NCBI GenBank assembly: GCA_016647705.1
Contig: CM028327.1
Location: forward strand, 6,023,726-6,087,725
DNA from: Eucommia ulmoides
Taxonomy: Eukaryota > Streptophyta > Magnoliopsida > Garryales > Eucommiaceae
Direction: 5' to 3'
DNA: 64,000 nucleotides
The translations under genes and the position numbers were made by a program. This document shows positions 45,138-55,784 of this stretch, piece by piece (the stretch's first letter is position 1; each line of letters opens with the position of its first letter). The notes below the pieces were generated by a model, which saw only the letters and a program-made list of their open reading frames with translations, was not told where the DNA came from and did no database searches.

Positions 45138-46142
45138 ATGTCGACGATCGTCTGTCAAAATCGACAGTCGTATTTAGAGCCACCGCAGATTCTTGAAACC
45201 ACCACCACCCTGATGCTCAAATTTTCTGCACCCAAATCCATAGAGTTTTGCAGAGGGCCCTTCGTCTTGGACTCCGAACCCATAGAAATTGCAGAGAAAT
45301 GCCACCTCGAGAAGAAGAAATTGCCCACCAATCTCGATCAATTGGGCGGTGGATGGACCTTTCTCCAATCTCTCTCCTCAATTTCGCAGAACCCCAATGA
45401 ATCGATCGAAAAACAGAGTCCTTATGTTCACCCGTCGGCGAAGCGATCTTCGTCTTCGAAGCTCAGCGATAAGAGCTTGGAGTTGTGTACGGAGAATCTG
45501 GGTAACGAGACGGGTACGGATATAATGGAAAGCAGCATTTGGTTCTCGGATTCGTCTTCGTCTTCGTCGTCTTCTTCTTCTTCTTCGGCAGAATCGAGGA
45601 TTGGAAACTCGCCGCCGAAGAAACAGAGGAGCTCTTCTTGTAAGGTGAGCAGCTTTCCGCCGCCTCTGACGACGATAAGGGGATCGAGTTCTATTCAGGT
45701 CAGGCGTCACCGCGAAGGCGGAAGATTGATAATCGAGGCGGTCGAAGCACCTTCTTCTACCGCGTATCTTCACGCGGAGCGGAGCGACGGCCGTCTCCGG
45801 CTTTGTCTCATGAAGGGCGCTGCCGCGGCCACCCCCCCTGTTCTTGACGAGGAACAGAGCACGTCGGAGACTGCGGAAGAGTATGAAAACGACGCCGGTG
45901 ATGAAGATAATCTAGATGATGATGAAGATGAATACGGAGAGGAGGAGGAGGAGGAAGAAGAAGAAGAAGATGAAGAGGAGGAAAATGGCGGTTACAGAGG
46001 AAGTGACATGGATGGAAATAGTGGAGATGTTGAGGTTGAAATGGGAATTGAGAAATTTCAAAGGCCAAGCACGTGCAAGGAACGTGGGAGAGGGAGCAAA
46101 GGCTTATGCAACTGGGAGCCTTTGTGTGTGGCTACTTCATGA
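45138..46142 (+). CDS. FAF-like: FANTASTIC FOUR (FAF)-like protein
   Basis: A 334-residue intronless frame, as usual for the family. The N-terminus MSTIVCQNRQSYLEP has the conserved FAF start, followed by a GGWTFLQSLS block (about 71-80) and ENLGNETGTDI (about 120-129). A poly-Ser tract (about 138-151) follows. The FAF domain lies at about 172-226: SFPPPLTT at its start, RRHREGGRLIIEA in the middle and ERSDGRLRLCL at its end. An acidic run of Glu/Asp covers about 249-284. FAF proteins are plant-specific; in Arabidopsis they limit shoot meristem size and dampen the WUSCHEL-CLAVATA circuit (established for that species, not shown here). The first ATG after the CT-rich leader is used as start. 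The Ser and Glu tracts are encoded by TCG/TCT and GAG/GAA trinucleotide runs and may vary between individuals. This is the only convincing host gene in the window. Confidence 0.93.
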   Translation: MSTIVCQNRQSYLEPPQILETTTTLMLKFSAPKSIEFCRGPFVLDSEPIEIAEKCHLEKKKLPTNLDQLGGGWTFLQSLSSISQNPNESIEKQSPYVHPSAKRSSSSKLSDKSLELCTENLGNETGTDIMESSIWFSDSSSSSSSSSSSSAESRIGNSPPKKQRSSSCKVSSFPPPLTTIRGSSSIQVRRHREGGRLIIEAVEAPSSTAYLHAERSDGRLRLCLMKGAAAATPPVLDEEQSTSETAEEYENDAGDEDNLDDDEDEYGEEEEEEEEEEDEEEENGGYRGSDMDGNSGDVEVEMGIEKFQRPSTCKERGRGSKGLCNWEPLCVATS

Positions 46143-46539
46143 AAAACCCAACTCGGAATTTCGCTATCCACTCGACCCCTTTTTTTTAATTTTTTATTTA
46201 TTTTTTCAATTTTCTTATTACCCTTTATTTTTCCACTTTTTTCTCCTCAAGTGTTTTTTGCCTCCATTTAAAAAATATGGTTGTGGTTTGGTAGTTATTA
46301 TCGTTATTTTGAAGATGGCCTTTCTCTCTCTCTCTCTCTCTACCACTCTCACTTTCTCTCATCACTTAGAGAGAGAAAAATTACATAATTTTATGTTAAT
46401 TTTAACAAATGAATGAGTGGTAGATAATAAGATGAGAATTTGGAGGATCTTCTTTGGAACATTTCACATTACATTTTCAAACTTATATTCTAATTTTTCA
46501 TTAAAAAACAATAATTCGATACAATTTTTAAGTGCATGT
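46143..46539 (+). other. 3' flank of the FAF-like gene
   Basis: A T-rich 3' region with a CT microsatellite (46322-46340) paired with GAGAGAGA at 46368. No canonical AATAAA is seen near the stop; T-rich and AATAAG-type elements may serve. The 166-codon frame at 45916-46416 runs across the FAF end in another frame and is a shadow. Confidence 0.45.
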
Positions 46540-47115
46540 TTTATTTAGTGGTTCATGGCGAACCGTCCACGAAGTTACAAATTTTGTGCATCAATCCACG
46601 TGCTACAGTCGGATGACCAAAGTTATTGTACTACAAGAAAATTACTGTAATTTTTCTATGTAAAAAATTATAGCAATTTTTATGGCGTGTAGTGACTTTA
46701 ACCTTTTTACAAAATTATTAGATTTTTCAAAAAATTACTATAGTTGGCGAACAATTTTTAAATGCATGTTTTATCTAGGGATTGTTGGTGAATTGTTCGC
46801 AAATTATTTTTTTATGCATGCAATTCATGTATTAAGGTAATTTTTTCAAAAGTCAAGAATTTAAATGCATATTTTTCCTAGGGGTTATTGGCGAACAGTC
46901 CATAAATTTAAATTTTTTGCATACCAGTCCACCCGTTGCTTTCATTTTTTTTTTCTTCAGAAAATCAAAATTATTGTAATACATGAAAATCACTGTAATC
47001 TTTCCACGTATAAAATTACATTAATTTTAATGACATGCAATGACTTTGAATTTCTGACAGAATCATTAAATTTCTTAAAAAATTACTATACCGAATGAAT
47101 CGGATGAATAGTGAG
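46540..47115 (+). repeat. Degenerate tandem array of the GTGAATAGTCTA foldback family
   Basis: Three successive diverged copies begin TTTAAGTGCATGTTTTATTTAG.GG, TTTAAATGCATGTTTTATCTAGGG and TTTAAATGCATATTTTTCCTAGGG. They include GGCGAAC.GTCC, CAATCCACGTGCTACAG, ATTACTGTAAT.TTTC and AAAAAATTACTATA, shared with the foldbacks at 40046 and 42256. Confidence 0.6.
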
Positions 47116-47546
47116 TTACAAAATTTAAATTTAAATTTAGGTAAAAAAAAAAGTCTTTATATTTAAGGATATAAAAATTAAATAAAATAATTTATTCGAT
47201 AAATTACATGTTAGTTTGAAAAGCTCATTAAAATCGATGTGGACGTGATTATCTATACAATAATAGGTAAACTAACAGAATTATGTGCACAAAGTTGAGT
47301 AAATTACTGTTTGTTTTTTTTCTTTATTTTTTTTTTTTCGGTAAGGGATGTTTAGGTCAATTTACGTCCATATCAACTAATCTCGAGCAATCATAAAGAC
47401 ATATTCTCTCATATGACTTGTGCATTCAGTTAAGTGGTTTACTAAGCAAGAGGACTGATATGATTTTTCAAAATTTTATTCTCTTTTTTCTTTTTATTAT
47501 GCCATAAAGACAAGGTTAGTATACTATATTCTCAATGGATTAATTA
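47116..47546. other. AT-rich gap with SINE-like remnant
   Basis: TTTAGGTCAATTTACGTCCATATC.ACTAATCTCGAG (about 47350-47390) resembles segments at 28490 and 48960 and typical plant SINE text. No tail or duplication is definable. Confidence 0.35.
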
Positions 47547-47932
47547 TATTTTGTTCTTTGCAATTTAATTGAATTACATTTTATGTCCCTATAATATTTT
47601 TGTCATCACTTGTTCCAATGGTTCAGACTAAAGTACCGTAGGCTAGATTTTTCATTAAAATTAACTGTCAAATATCAAAAAATCAAAATTAATAAATTAT
47701 TTAATATTTATTGATATTCATACTCCTAATTCTAGTCGGGTAGAGTAATATATGTTTGTCCTATATTTTTTCCTTTTTTTCCTGGGGTCGAGTTGAGTTG
47801 GATATATGGGTAAATTTGTAATTTTATGCAATTTTGTTAAATATTAACAGTTATATTTAAGTTTAGACCACACTGAGTAAGTGATCGGAAATACCACAAA
47901 ACAATATAAAGTGTAATTCGATCTAATTATTG
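47547..47932. mobile_element. Foldback element, TTTGATCGAATTGCACTTAAC family, copy 2
   Basis: The left arm TTTGCAATTTAATTGAATTACATTTTATGTCCCTATAATATTTTTG pairs with the right arm CGGAAATACCACAAAACAATATAAAGTGTAATTCGATCTAATTATTGAG. The central AAAATTAATAAATTATTTAATATTTA is shared with the copy at 52470. Confidence 0.6.
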
Positions 47933-47944
47933 AGTAAAAATTAA

Positions 47945-48451
47945 GGTGGCGTTTGGTAACCGTTTCTATTTCCATTCTAGCAATGGGATGAGAATTTGTT
48001 TCCTTCTTGGGAGTAGAATCGCGTTTGGTAATGATAATTTTTTTTTTGTTTTGGGAAGAGAATCGCATTTGATAACGATTTTATCCTAAAATCATTTTTT
48101 TTTTGTTTTGGCCAGACGGCGGCGACGACGACCGGTTGGTGGGTGACGGCAGCGGATGGCCGGAGGTGATTGGCAACGGTCGCCGGAGATGGCCGTCGGA
48201 CAGCGGCTGCGGACGGTGGCCAGCGGCGATGGATGAACAGTAACAGATATTGGGAATGGAATGGAAATAATGAGAAACAATTTTTTTTTTTTATTTCTCA
48301 TTTCTTAAGAAAAAAATGGGCACAATTTCTCAAATGGAAATGGAATGGAAACGAGAACAAAAATTACCAAACGTTATGTCCAAACAGAATTTCCAAAAAT
48401 CTGGGAATGAAATGAGAATTTTTGGAATGGAAACAGTTACCAAACGGGGCC
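47945..48451 (+). mobile_element. Tourist-like MITE with GC-rich core, copy D
   Basis: Left end GGTGGCGTTTGGTAACCG, right end CAGTTACCAAACGGGGCC, flanked by TAA on both sides (47942-47944 and 48452-48454). It has subterminal GCGTTTGGTAATGATAAT and GCATTTGATAACGATTTTATCC, and a GC-rich core (48108-48240). It is close to copy E in both shoulders. Confidence 0.88.
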
Positions 48452-48454
48452 TAA

Positions 48455-49081
48455 TTAGCCATTTTGAAAAAATTGACTCAACTATCATGAAAATTATATT
48501 TTCAAGCCGTTTTTTTTATTTTCCAATTAAAATCAATTGGATTGAAGAAAAACATGTGAAAAAATTATCCTTTCATATCATCATTACTATTTATTTAAAT
48601 ATTTATATAAAAACAAAAAAATAAATTTAAAATAATTTGATAAAAAAACTAAAAAGTAAAAAGTAAGATGGCTCTATAAATAAAATAAAATAAATAATAA
48701 AAAATGAAAAATAGAGTACTACCCCCTCAAATTTGAATAAATATTATTAGTACCCTATATTGTTTCAATTTTTATGGAGATACCCTTATTAATTTATGAA
48801 ATAATCATATTAATTTTTGTCATGTTCATTTTACTCCTTCACTCTTTTCTTTAATTTCTTTATGGTTTTTAACACCTAAAATTTTGTGTTCCTCCTAAAC
48901 AAACCCTAATTTTTTTTTTTCAATTTTTTACATGGTAAGGTATGCCTGAGTTAATTTATGCGCACCTCAATTAATCATCTTCACGGTCAATCTAAATTGC
49001 GTACTTTTCCATATCGGTTTGGTGCATTCAAAATTAAATTTAAAATTTAATTCCAAGTCTGATCACTCAACATAGTATCAA
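48455..49081. other. Intergenic DNA
   Basis: AT-rich. From 48948 to 49060, CCTGAGTTAATTTATGCGCACCTC and GGTTTGGTGCATTCA resemble the SINE-like remnants noted at 28490 and 47350. No gene. Confidence 0.4.
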
Positions 49082-49086
49082 ACACT

Positions 49087-50845
49087 TGTTGGAATTTTAT
49101 TCCTTATAGATCTAAATTTATAACACCTTAATTAACATGTCAAATCACAAAAAATTCTAATGTATACGTAAATTACGTACTTGGATCCATTACGACCAAT
49201 TGACTTATGATGCGGAATCCTGTGACAATCGATCATGAGAAGAACACCAATTGAGCGGGTACGTGATCTTCCTCAACCAATCTTCGGAGTTTCTTAATGG
49301 GATTCGTGATTCACTTCCAGATGGAGAGAAGTGAGCCGTCAAGGCGATTTAGTATTATTGGTGACCATAACCTTAGCATGATCTATTTATATGGTGTGAT
49401 TAAGGTTCCCCTAATCCTCTAATAATTTCAACAGTTTCCTGTAAAATCCCAAAAAATTCAAAATTTAGGATTTTTCTTTCTTTAGATTCATAATATTTAG
49501 CAAAAAATCATATAATTATGCAAAACACATAATATAAGCCTTAATGTTTTCTCCCATTATTTTTACAAATAAGAATACTTTAATAGAGAAAACATAGACC
49601 TTAAGGTGGCGTTTGGTAACCGTTTCTGTTTCCATTCCAGTAGTGGGATAAGAATGGGATGGGATGGGATGATAATTTTATTTTCTTCTTGGGAGTAGAA
49701 TCGCGTTTGGTAACGATAATTTTTTTTTTGTTTTGGGAAGGGAATGTGTTTGGTAACGATTTTATCCTAAAATATATATATTTTTTTCTTTCTGTTTTGG
49801 CCGGACGGCGGTCCGGCGGTGGCTCCGGCGCTCTGCGACGACCGGCCGGCGGTGGCTCGCATCGGCGACGACCGGACGGTGGTGGCGCCGGCACCGGCGA
49901 CGCAGGTCGGAAGACAATGGCGCCGTCGCCGGCAACGGCGGGTGGGTGACAGTGGCCGGCGACTGGATGTGGCCGGAAATTTTTTGCCAAATGGTGATCG
50001 GCGACGGTCGCCGGAGATGACCGCGGCGGCGAACGGTGGTCGGCCGACGGATGAACAGTGACCACGTGTTTTGGGAATGGAATGGGAATAATGAGAAACA
50101 ACTTTTTTTTGTTTCTCATTTCTTAAGAAAAAAGTGGGCACAATTTTCAAATAGGAATGAAATGGAAACGGAAACAAAAATTACTAAACGCTATTCCCAA
50201 ACAGAATTCCCAAAAATCTGGGAATGGAATGAGAATTTCTGGAATGGAAATGGTTACCAAACGGGGCCTAAAATTCTATGAACTTGAAAAACTCAAGAAC
50301 CCTAATGATTTAACATGAAGTAGGTTCCGATATCATTTGTTGAAATTTTATTCCCTATATATATAAATTTATAACACCTTAATCAACATGTCAAATTACC
50401 AAGAGTTCTAATGTACACGTAAATTACATACATGAATCCATTACGATTAATTGACTTCTGATGCGGAATCCTGTGACAATCGATCACGAGAAGAACATGG
50501 ATCGAGCGACTACGTGGTCTTCCTCAACCAAATCTCCGGAGTTCCTCAATGAGATGCGCGATTCACTTCCAGATGGAGAGAAGTGAGCCGTCAAGACGAT
50601 TTGGTATTATTGGGAACCATAACCCTAGCATTACATATTTATATGGTGTGATTAGGTTTTCCATAATCTCCTACTCCAATAATTTTCGATATTTACTCAT
50701 TTAACCTACTTTATTTTGAGCAGTTTATAGATTTATTTAAATTAATTAGATCACTTAATTTTAACTCATTAAATTTAAATATCAAATAAAAATATATAAA
50801 TAATATGTTGCCTAAAATTAGGTTAAGAAATAAAATTTCCCAACA
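49087..50845 (-). mobile_element. Small LTR retroelement with nested Tourist-like MITE
   Basis: The outer ends are TGTTGG and CCAACA, with a perfect 5-base duplication ACACT at 49082-49086 and 50846-50850. Direct repeats (49087-49430 and 50338-50675) share GATGCGGAATCCTGTGACAATCGATCA, TCACTTCCAGATGGAGAGAAG and TATATGGTGTGATTA. The 5' LTR is 50338-50845 on the minus strand, followed by a site resembling TGGTATCAGAGC (50323-50336). The rest is only a short stretch plus a nested Tourist-like copy, so this is a miniature (TRIM-like) or internally lost fossil with no coding capacity. Confidence 0.8.
49605..50268 (+). mobile_element. Tourist-like MITE with GC-rich core, copy E
   Basis: Left end GGTGGCGTTTGGTAACCG, right end TGGTTACCAAACGGGGCC, flanked by TAA on both sides (49602-49604 and 50269-50271). 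Shoulders match copy D. The core (49798-50045) is the longest GC-rich core in the window, with repeated CCGGCGGTGGC-type words. Open frames of 96-172 codons across it on both strands are by-products of the repeat composition. Confidence 0.88.
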
Positions 50846-50850
50846 ACACT

Positions 50851-51057
50851 CTCTCTATATTTCTCTCTCTCTCAGTCTTCCCCCTTTCTCTCTCTCTAAA
50901 TATCTCTCCCTGTCTCCCCCCTCTCTCTCTTCGACTTTCTTAGCAAGGCAAAAGGGAGATGGAGAATATAATCTAACAGCAGATCCATTTCATCATCTCC
51001 GTACACATATGGGACCAATCCATCTGTCCATTTTTCTTTATAATTACTCTCTCTCTA

Positions 51058-51088
<31 letters not shown>

Positions 51089-51511
51089 CATATATACATA
51101 TATTTACGTGTACCAAATCAAGATCTCGCCCACCGCCAGAGAAAATAAGCAATAAATTTATGTCATATTGACATGTAATGTTCAGACCTGATATACAGCT
51201 CAAAACAATGTTCTTAGTGAATGCATGACAAACGATTAAATTACACTTCTGTCCCCAAACTTTGAACATAATTGCATTTTGTTTTCTGATTTTTTAATTC
51301 TTATAATTTGCCCCATTGAAGTTTACTTTTTGTATCAAATTTGTCTAATTTATTAATTTTCTATTGATTATATCGTCGAACTTAGTCAATTAGACAAAAA
51401 TATTAATAATTATTGCACTCTTGAAGTTTGAGTATGATTTCTCTTTTCTTAGTCGGACGATAAATTGACCAGAATCAGTTAGTTGAATTGGACCAATTTA
51501 ATACCAAAAAA
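50851..51511. other. Simple-repeat-rich gap
   Basis: CT-rich blocks (50847-50940, 51048-51078) run into a TA block (51079-51105). From 51234 to 51300, ATTACACTTCTGTCCCCAAACTTTG looks like the arm of another foldback, but no partner arm is clear. No gene; frames here are CT-repeat artefacts. Confidence 0.45.
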
Positions 51512-52050
51512 ATGGAAAATTTCGCTTTTTGTCCTTCAAGTTTGGGATGCGTGTTTAATTGACCCATGATATTTTGTAGTTAATGCATTTGGACCCTCAA
51601 CTTATAATTTGATTTCAATCTGGTCCAATTGCAAACGGTATTCGATAAATTGGACAGAATTAGTCACGTGCTATGTTAACTGAGGGCATATGCATCATTT
51701 TTAAAACCAATATCCTCCGACAGTTACAAATATGATCATTGTCTATTATTTGCATTCTCACATTTAGAAGTTGAAGATTTAGTCAACAAACACGGCCTTA
51801 TAGTTGGTAAATTCAAAGAATGGCCCAGAAGATGAAAAATAGAAAATGGCATAATAAGTTCTGGTCCTCAAAAAACGAATAGGGCCTCTGCACAAATGAT
51901 AAGCCGTCTAATTTTCTTAACAGATTTTTCAATTGGAGCAGATTGAAACCAAATTATAAGTAGGGACCAAATGTATTAACTACAAAAAAATTCTCAAGAA
52001 CCACTTAAATACCCACCCTGAACTTAAGAACCAAAAATGCAATTTTGACC
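51512..52050. mobile_element. Foldback element with ~115 bp arms
   Basis: The left arm includes CGCTTTTTGTCCTTCAAGTTTGGG, TTTTGTAGTTAATGCATTTGGACCC and CTTATAATTTGATTTCAATCTGGTCC. The right arm contains their inverse (GGAGCAGATTGAAACCAAATTATAAG, GGGACCAAATGTATTAACTACAAAA, CTGAACTTAAGAACCAAAAATGC). No target duplication was resolved and there is no coding capacity. Confidence 0.7.
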
Positions 52051-52469
52051 CCCAAAAAAAAAAACATCAAGAAACAAAGTACACTACTTTACCAACTTTC
52101 AAAGGTACAAAGTATCATTTGGCCTATACTTTACTCCAAAATTTGGGGGCGTGTTTGCCTTTTCCCAAAATTTAAAGGCATAACAAAATGCAGCTAAATA
52201 CAAAGAGAAGAAATGTGTATATATATATATATATACACACAAAGAGAAGAAATATATATATAAAGAGAGAGAGAGATAAAGAGAAGAACATGTAGACAGA
52301 GAGTAGTGTCAGAACAAGTTGGTTAATTTGTACATAAGATCGAAGTTTCAAGAAGTCATACATGAGGGAGGTATCTTCCCCCTTGTCTTTTTTTTTTTTT
52401 TTCATTTAAAAAAATAATAATAATAAAAACACAAATAGTAATGTATTTGATTTTCCATATCGAATTGCA
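52051..52469. other. Gap with TA and GA simple repeats
   Basis: TA runs at 52215-52235 and 52250-52262 and GA runs nearby. No gene; the 77-codon minus-strand frame is repeat-derived. Confidence 0.5.
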
Positions 52470-52855
52470 GTGATTACGTTTGTAAAGATATATAGTTTGA
52501 TCGAATTGCACTTAACTTCCTGTAAATTTTAGTAAGTAGTTATCCGTTTATGGTAAAATTAGGTTGCAACAGTTATATTTTTTGTTAAAATTAATAGTTA
52601 AATCTTAAAAAATTAAAATTAATAAATTATTTAATATTTAATTGACATTTATATTACCGGTTGCTTAGGGGCAATATTTTTTTGTCCTTTTATTCCTAAA
52701 GGTCAGACCAAGTATAAGGGTAAATTTGTTGTTTTGTTAATTATGTAACAGTTGCATTTTAGTTTGAACAACAGAGAGGATAAGTGCTCGTAGAAATACT
52801 AAAAGAAAACAAAGTACAATTAGATCGAATCATTGAGGGTAAAATGTCATTTAAG
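52470..52855. mobile_element. Foldback element, TTTGATCGAATTGCACTTAAC family, copy 3
   Basis: Left arm GTTTGATCGAATTGCACTTAACTTCC, right arm AAAGTACAATTAGATCGAATCATTGAGGG, with the inner pair GTAAGTAGTTATCC / GGATAAGTGCTCGTAG. The centre shares AAAATTAATAAATTATTTAATATTTA with the copy at 47547. Confidence 0.65.
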
Positions 52856-53288
52856 TCTTGATTTTATTAAGGGTTCTTGGTCAACAATAGAGTGTCATGA
52901 ACAATGTAACATAGTGCGTGGAACGTAACAAATAGAATAGTTGTACAAAGATAGCAACGCAAAATCACGGTGAACTAACCTATTAAGCACGGATTCAGAT
53001 ACACATGTCGTATCCAACGTGATACGAATATAGAGAACGGATTTTTTTTTTATAATATTTTTTAAAAATAAGATACAAGTACGTCCAGGATGATGCCTAA
53101 TAAATATAATATTTTATATACTTTTATATATTATGTATTTTAATCCAAAATAACCATCAAAATATGAATAAAAAATATTTATGCAAATTATATAAAATAT
53201 AAAATTTTCAACACAACCGTTATATAAAATACAAAATATCAAATTATGTTTGAAAAAAGTGAAGAAAAAAAAATGTTTTCAACATATC
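52856..53288. other. AT-rich gap
   Basis: No gene or element end seen. Confidence 0.5.
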
Positions 53289-53291
53289 TTA

Positions 53292-54185
53292 GGTTGTGTT
53301 TGGATAAGGGAATTGTAGGAGGAATTTCATTTAGGTAGAGAATTTGTAAATTCTCTTTTGACAAATATCTTATTTAGGGAGTGGAAGGATTTTAAGAAAT
53401 GAGATTTGTCAAATTCTTTTTGGGGTGAAAGAATGGATTTCAAAATACTTTTGAAATAGGCTAAATTTGTGAAATCCTTCGATCGTCGTCTGCTTCGTTC
53501 TTTGTTCTTCTGCTTCTGCTTCTTCTTCGTGACTCGTCTTCTGCTTCGTGAAGCCATCATCGTCGTCGTTGGCCATCTAGGGCCGTCGTCCGTCGTCGTC
53601 TTCTGCTTCGAAGGTTGGTTGTCGTCCGTCGTCGTCGTTGTCTAGGGCCTTTGAAGACGATTTCTAAGACGATTTCGACGACGATTTTGTCTTCGAAATT
53701 GAAATCAATTGCAAAAATGATTTCGATTTCAAATGAGAACTCAAAATCGAACGACGATTTCGTCTTCGAAATGGAAATCGAACGTCGATTTGTGAAGGTT
53801 GTGTTTGCAGATTAGGGTTTCGACTCCATTTCGAACGAACGATTTCGATTGCGAACACGAACGAACGATTGCAATTTCAACACGAACGTTTTCGAACTAT
53901 CTGGTCGATTTTAATTTGAGTTTTTCTTGGATTTGGTTGAATTTGTTCTTGGATTTGGGTTTGGTATGGCATTTGGCGAAGGGTTTCTATTTTTATTCCC
54001 ATAAATTCTATTCTGTTCTGTTTTGTTCCCATAATTTGTTGAAATTACACGTTTAAATATTTCGGCTCAAACTATTATCCAAACAGAAGATTTATGAAAT
54101 GAACGGATTTCAAAATCTAGAATTTTGAAATTCTTTCATTTCATAAATCACTTAAATTTATCAAATTTCTTACCCAAACGCAACC
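53292..54185. mobile_element. Tourist-like MITE with GTCGTC/GATTTCGA core
   Basis: Left end GGTTGTGTTTGGATAAGG, right end CTTACCCAAACGCAACC, flanked by TTA on both sides (53289-53291 and 54186-54188). Inner shoulders AGAATTTGTAAATTC / GAAATTCTTTCATTTC are partly inverted. The core (53475-53900) starts with TTCTTCGTC/GTCGTC words and passes into GACGATTTCG/TCTTCGAAAT words, like a mix of the cores at 43915 and 25905. Frames in the core are not genes. Confidence 0.85.
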
Positions 54186-54188
54186 TTA

Positions 54189-55580
54189 TATACCCTTATC
54201 TGATACATTAGGATAGGCTTATAATATGTCTAAATATTTTCAATCAAAAGATATGCCAAAAATTCAGGTCTATTACGTATTCGTAAAGTGTTATATGTGA
54301 TTTATTCACCAATGTATTTAGTACGAGTGCCAATAACACATAAACTTCGAATTAAAGGGACGTCAAATGATAACTAGTGGTTGTACGAGCATAATAAGAT
54401 GTAATAATGTTTTTTTTTTTTTATATATATATATCTATAAGTATAAAAGACAATCATGGCCAAAAAATTGGTGAAATTTATTAAATAAAAATTGATTGAA
54501 GTGGTCATTTTTTTTGGGTAATTGTAACCATTAAATAAAAACGTTTTCAAAAATTGTGATGAAACGTTGGTAAAAAAAAGGGCTGATCTTATCCAAAAAG
54601 GCTAATTAAGCACAAATGTGTAATTTTAAAGAACAACGACAGATGAAATAAATATATCTATTTCTATAAATCATGAAAGATTTTATATTTGAGACATTTT
54701 TGACAACTAGATTAAATTTTAGATTCAATGGTTGAGATTAAATAACATTTCAACATTGGGATTAGCTACCGCCTCATCAATTTTCAATCTCAAATATGTG
54801 TTTCCTTCTCTCTATTTCTCTGTCCCTCTCTCTGACACGCACATAGAGTTCACGTTATTGTCATTGCACCGATGCTCACCTCCGCCTCTCTATCTACTCA
54901 TACATGCCTCTTTCTACTCCCATCTCCTCATGAATCTTCCACTCACTCCATCCTCTTATTCTCTTATTGAACAATCGCCGAATCACCATCACATTTGATG
55001 TTTATCATTCTTTTTTATTTATTTATTTATTTAATTATTTAAATTAAAATTTGTACTTTCAGACACTGAGTATACACTAATATGTGTGTATATGTATGTT
55101 ATATATAAAGAGCGAAGTGTAAGAAACTATATATCCCTTGATGGGTACAATGTGTAATTAAATCAAAGTTGGGAGGATTTGAGTGAGAACTTTACCCCAA
55201 ACTTTTTTACGAAATAGGTGGTATATAAAAAATATTTATAATAAATTATAATATCTCTAAATTGAAATATGCTGAAATTGATATTGTATTTGTGCGGAAG
55301 CACACATACGAAAGGATGAGGAAACACTCTATGAAATATTTTGTTTACTTAAAATTCATGTAACAATATAGGAGACAATTCTCTTAAGTTTCTCAAATCA
55401 CGAAACTCTAAATTCCACTTCTTTAGTCTACTTCACATCTTAATTTATACTACATGATGTATATATATAGTTATTCAACATATGTAACTGCTATAAGATT
55501 TAAAGGCACCATTATTTTAATATTTTATTATATATACCAAACACTATCACTACTACTTCACATAACTTATATCCATTATC
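54189..55580. other. Intergenic DNA, nothing recognised
   Basis: A pyrimidine-rich part at 54796-54975 encodes an 88-codon frame without recognisable motif. The rest is AT-rich. Confidence 0.45.
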
Positions 55581-55604
55581 ATTGATCCACTTCTTACACT
55601 AACA

Positions 55605-55784
55605 AGGTGTAGCTCAAGTGACAAGTTACATTTGAGTTAAAGAAGTTGAGGGACCTCTACAAGGTCAAGAGGCCTACGGAAATACACTTGTTGGGAGAGA
55701 CAGTCACGCATCCTGAACGAGATAATCTTTCATCCTGTGTGGGGAGGGGAACACTCGTGGATATACAAATAAATAAATAAAAAA
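55605..55784 (+). mobile_element. tRNA-derived SINE with intact target duplication
   Basis: Flanked by a long direct repeat, ATTGATCCACTTCTTA plus CACTAACA, at about 55581-55603 and 55785-55808 with a one-base difference. It begins AAGGTGTAGCTCAAGTGAC; TAGCTCAAGTG (55610-55620) matches the RNA polymerase III A box. AAGGTCAAGAGGCC, about 50 bases later, is a B-box-like element. It ends in an AAATAAATAAAT tail. At 180 bases it looks full length and fairly young. Confidence 0.85.

Noticed and set aside
45174-46068. Antisense frames of 64-131 codons inside the FAF-like gene
   Set aside because: They are shadows of the Ser/Glu/Arg-rich coding sequence; the sense frame has the conserved FAF domain and promoter context.
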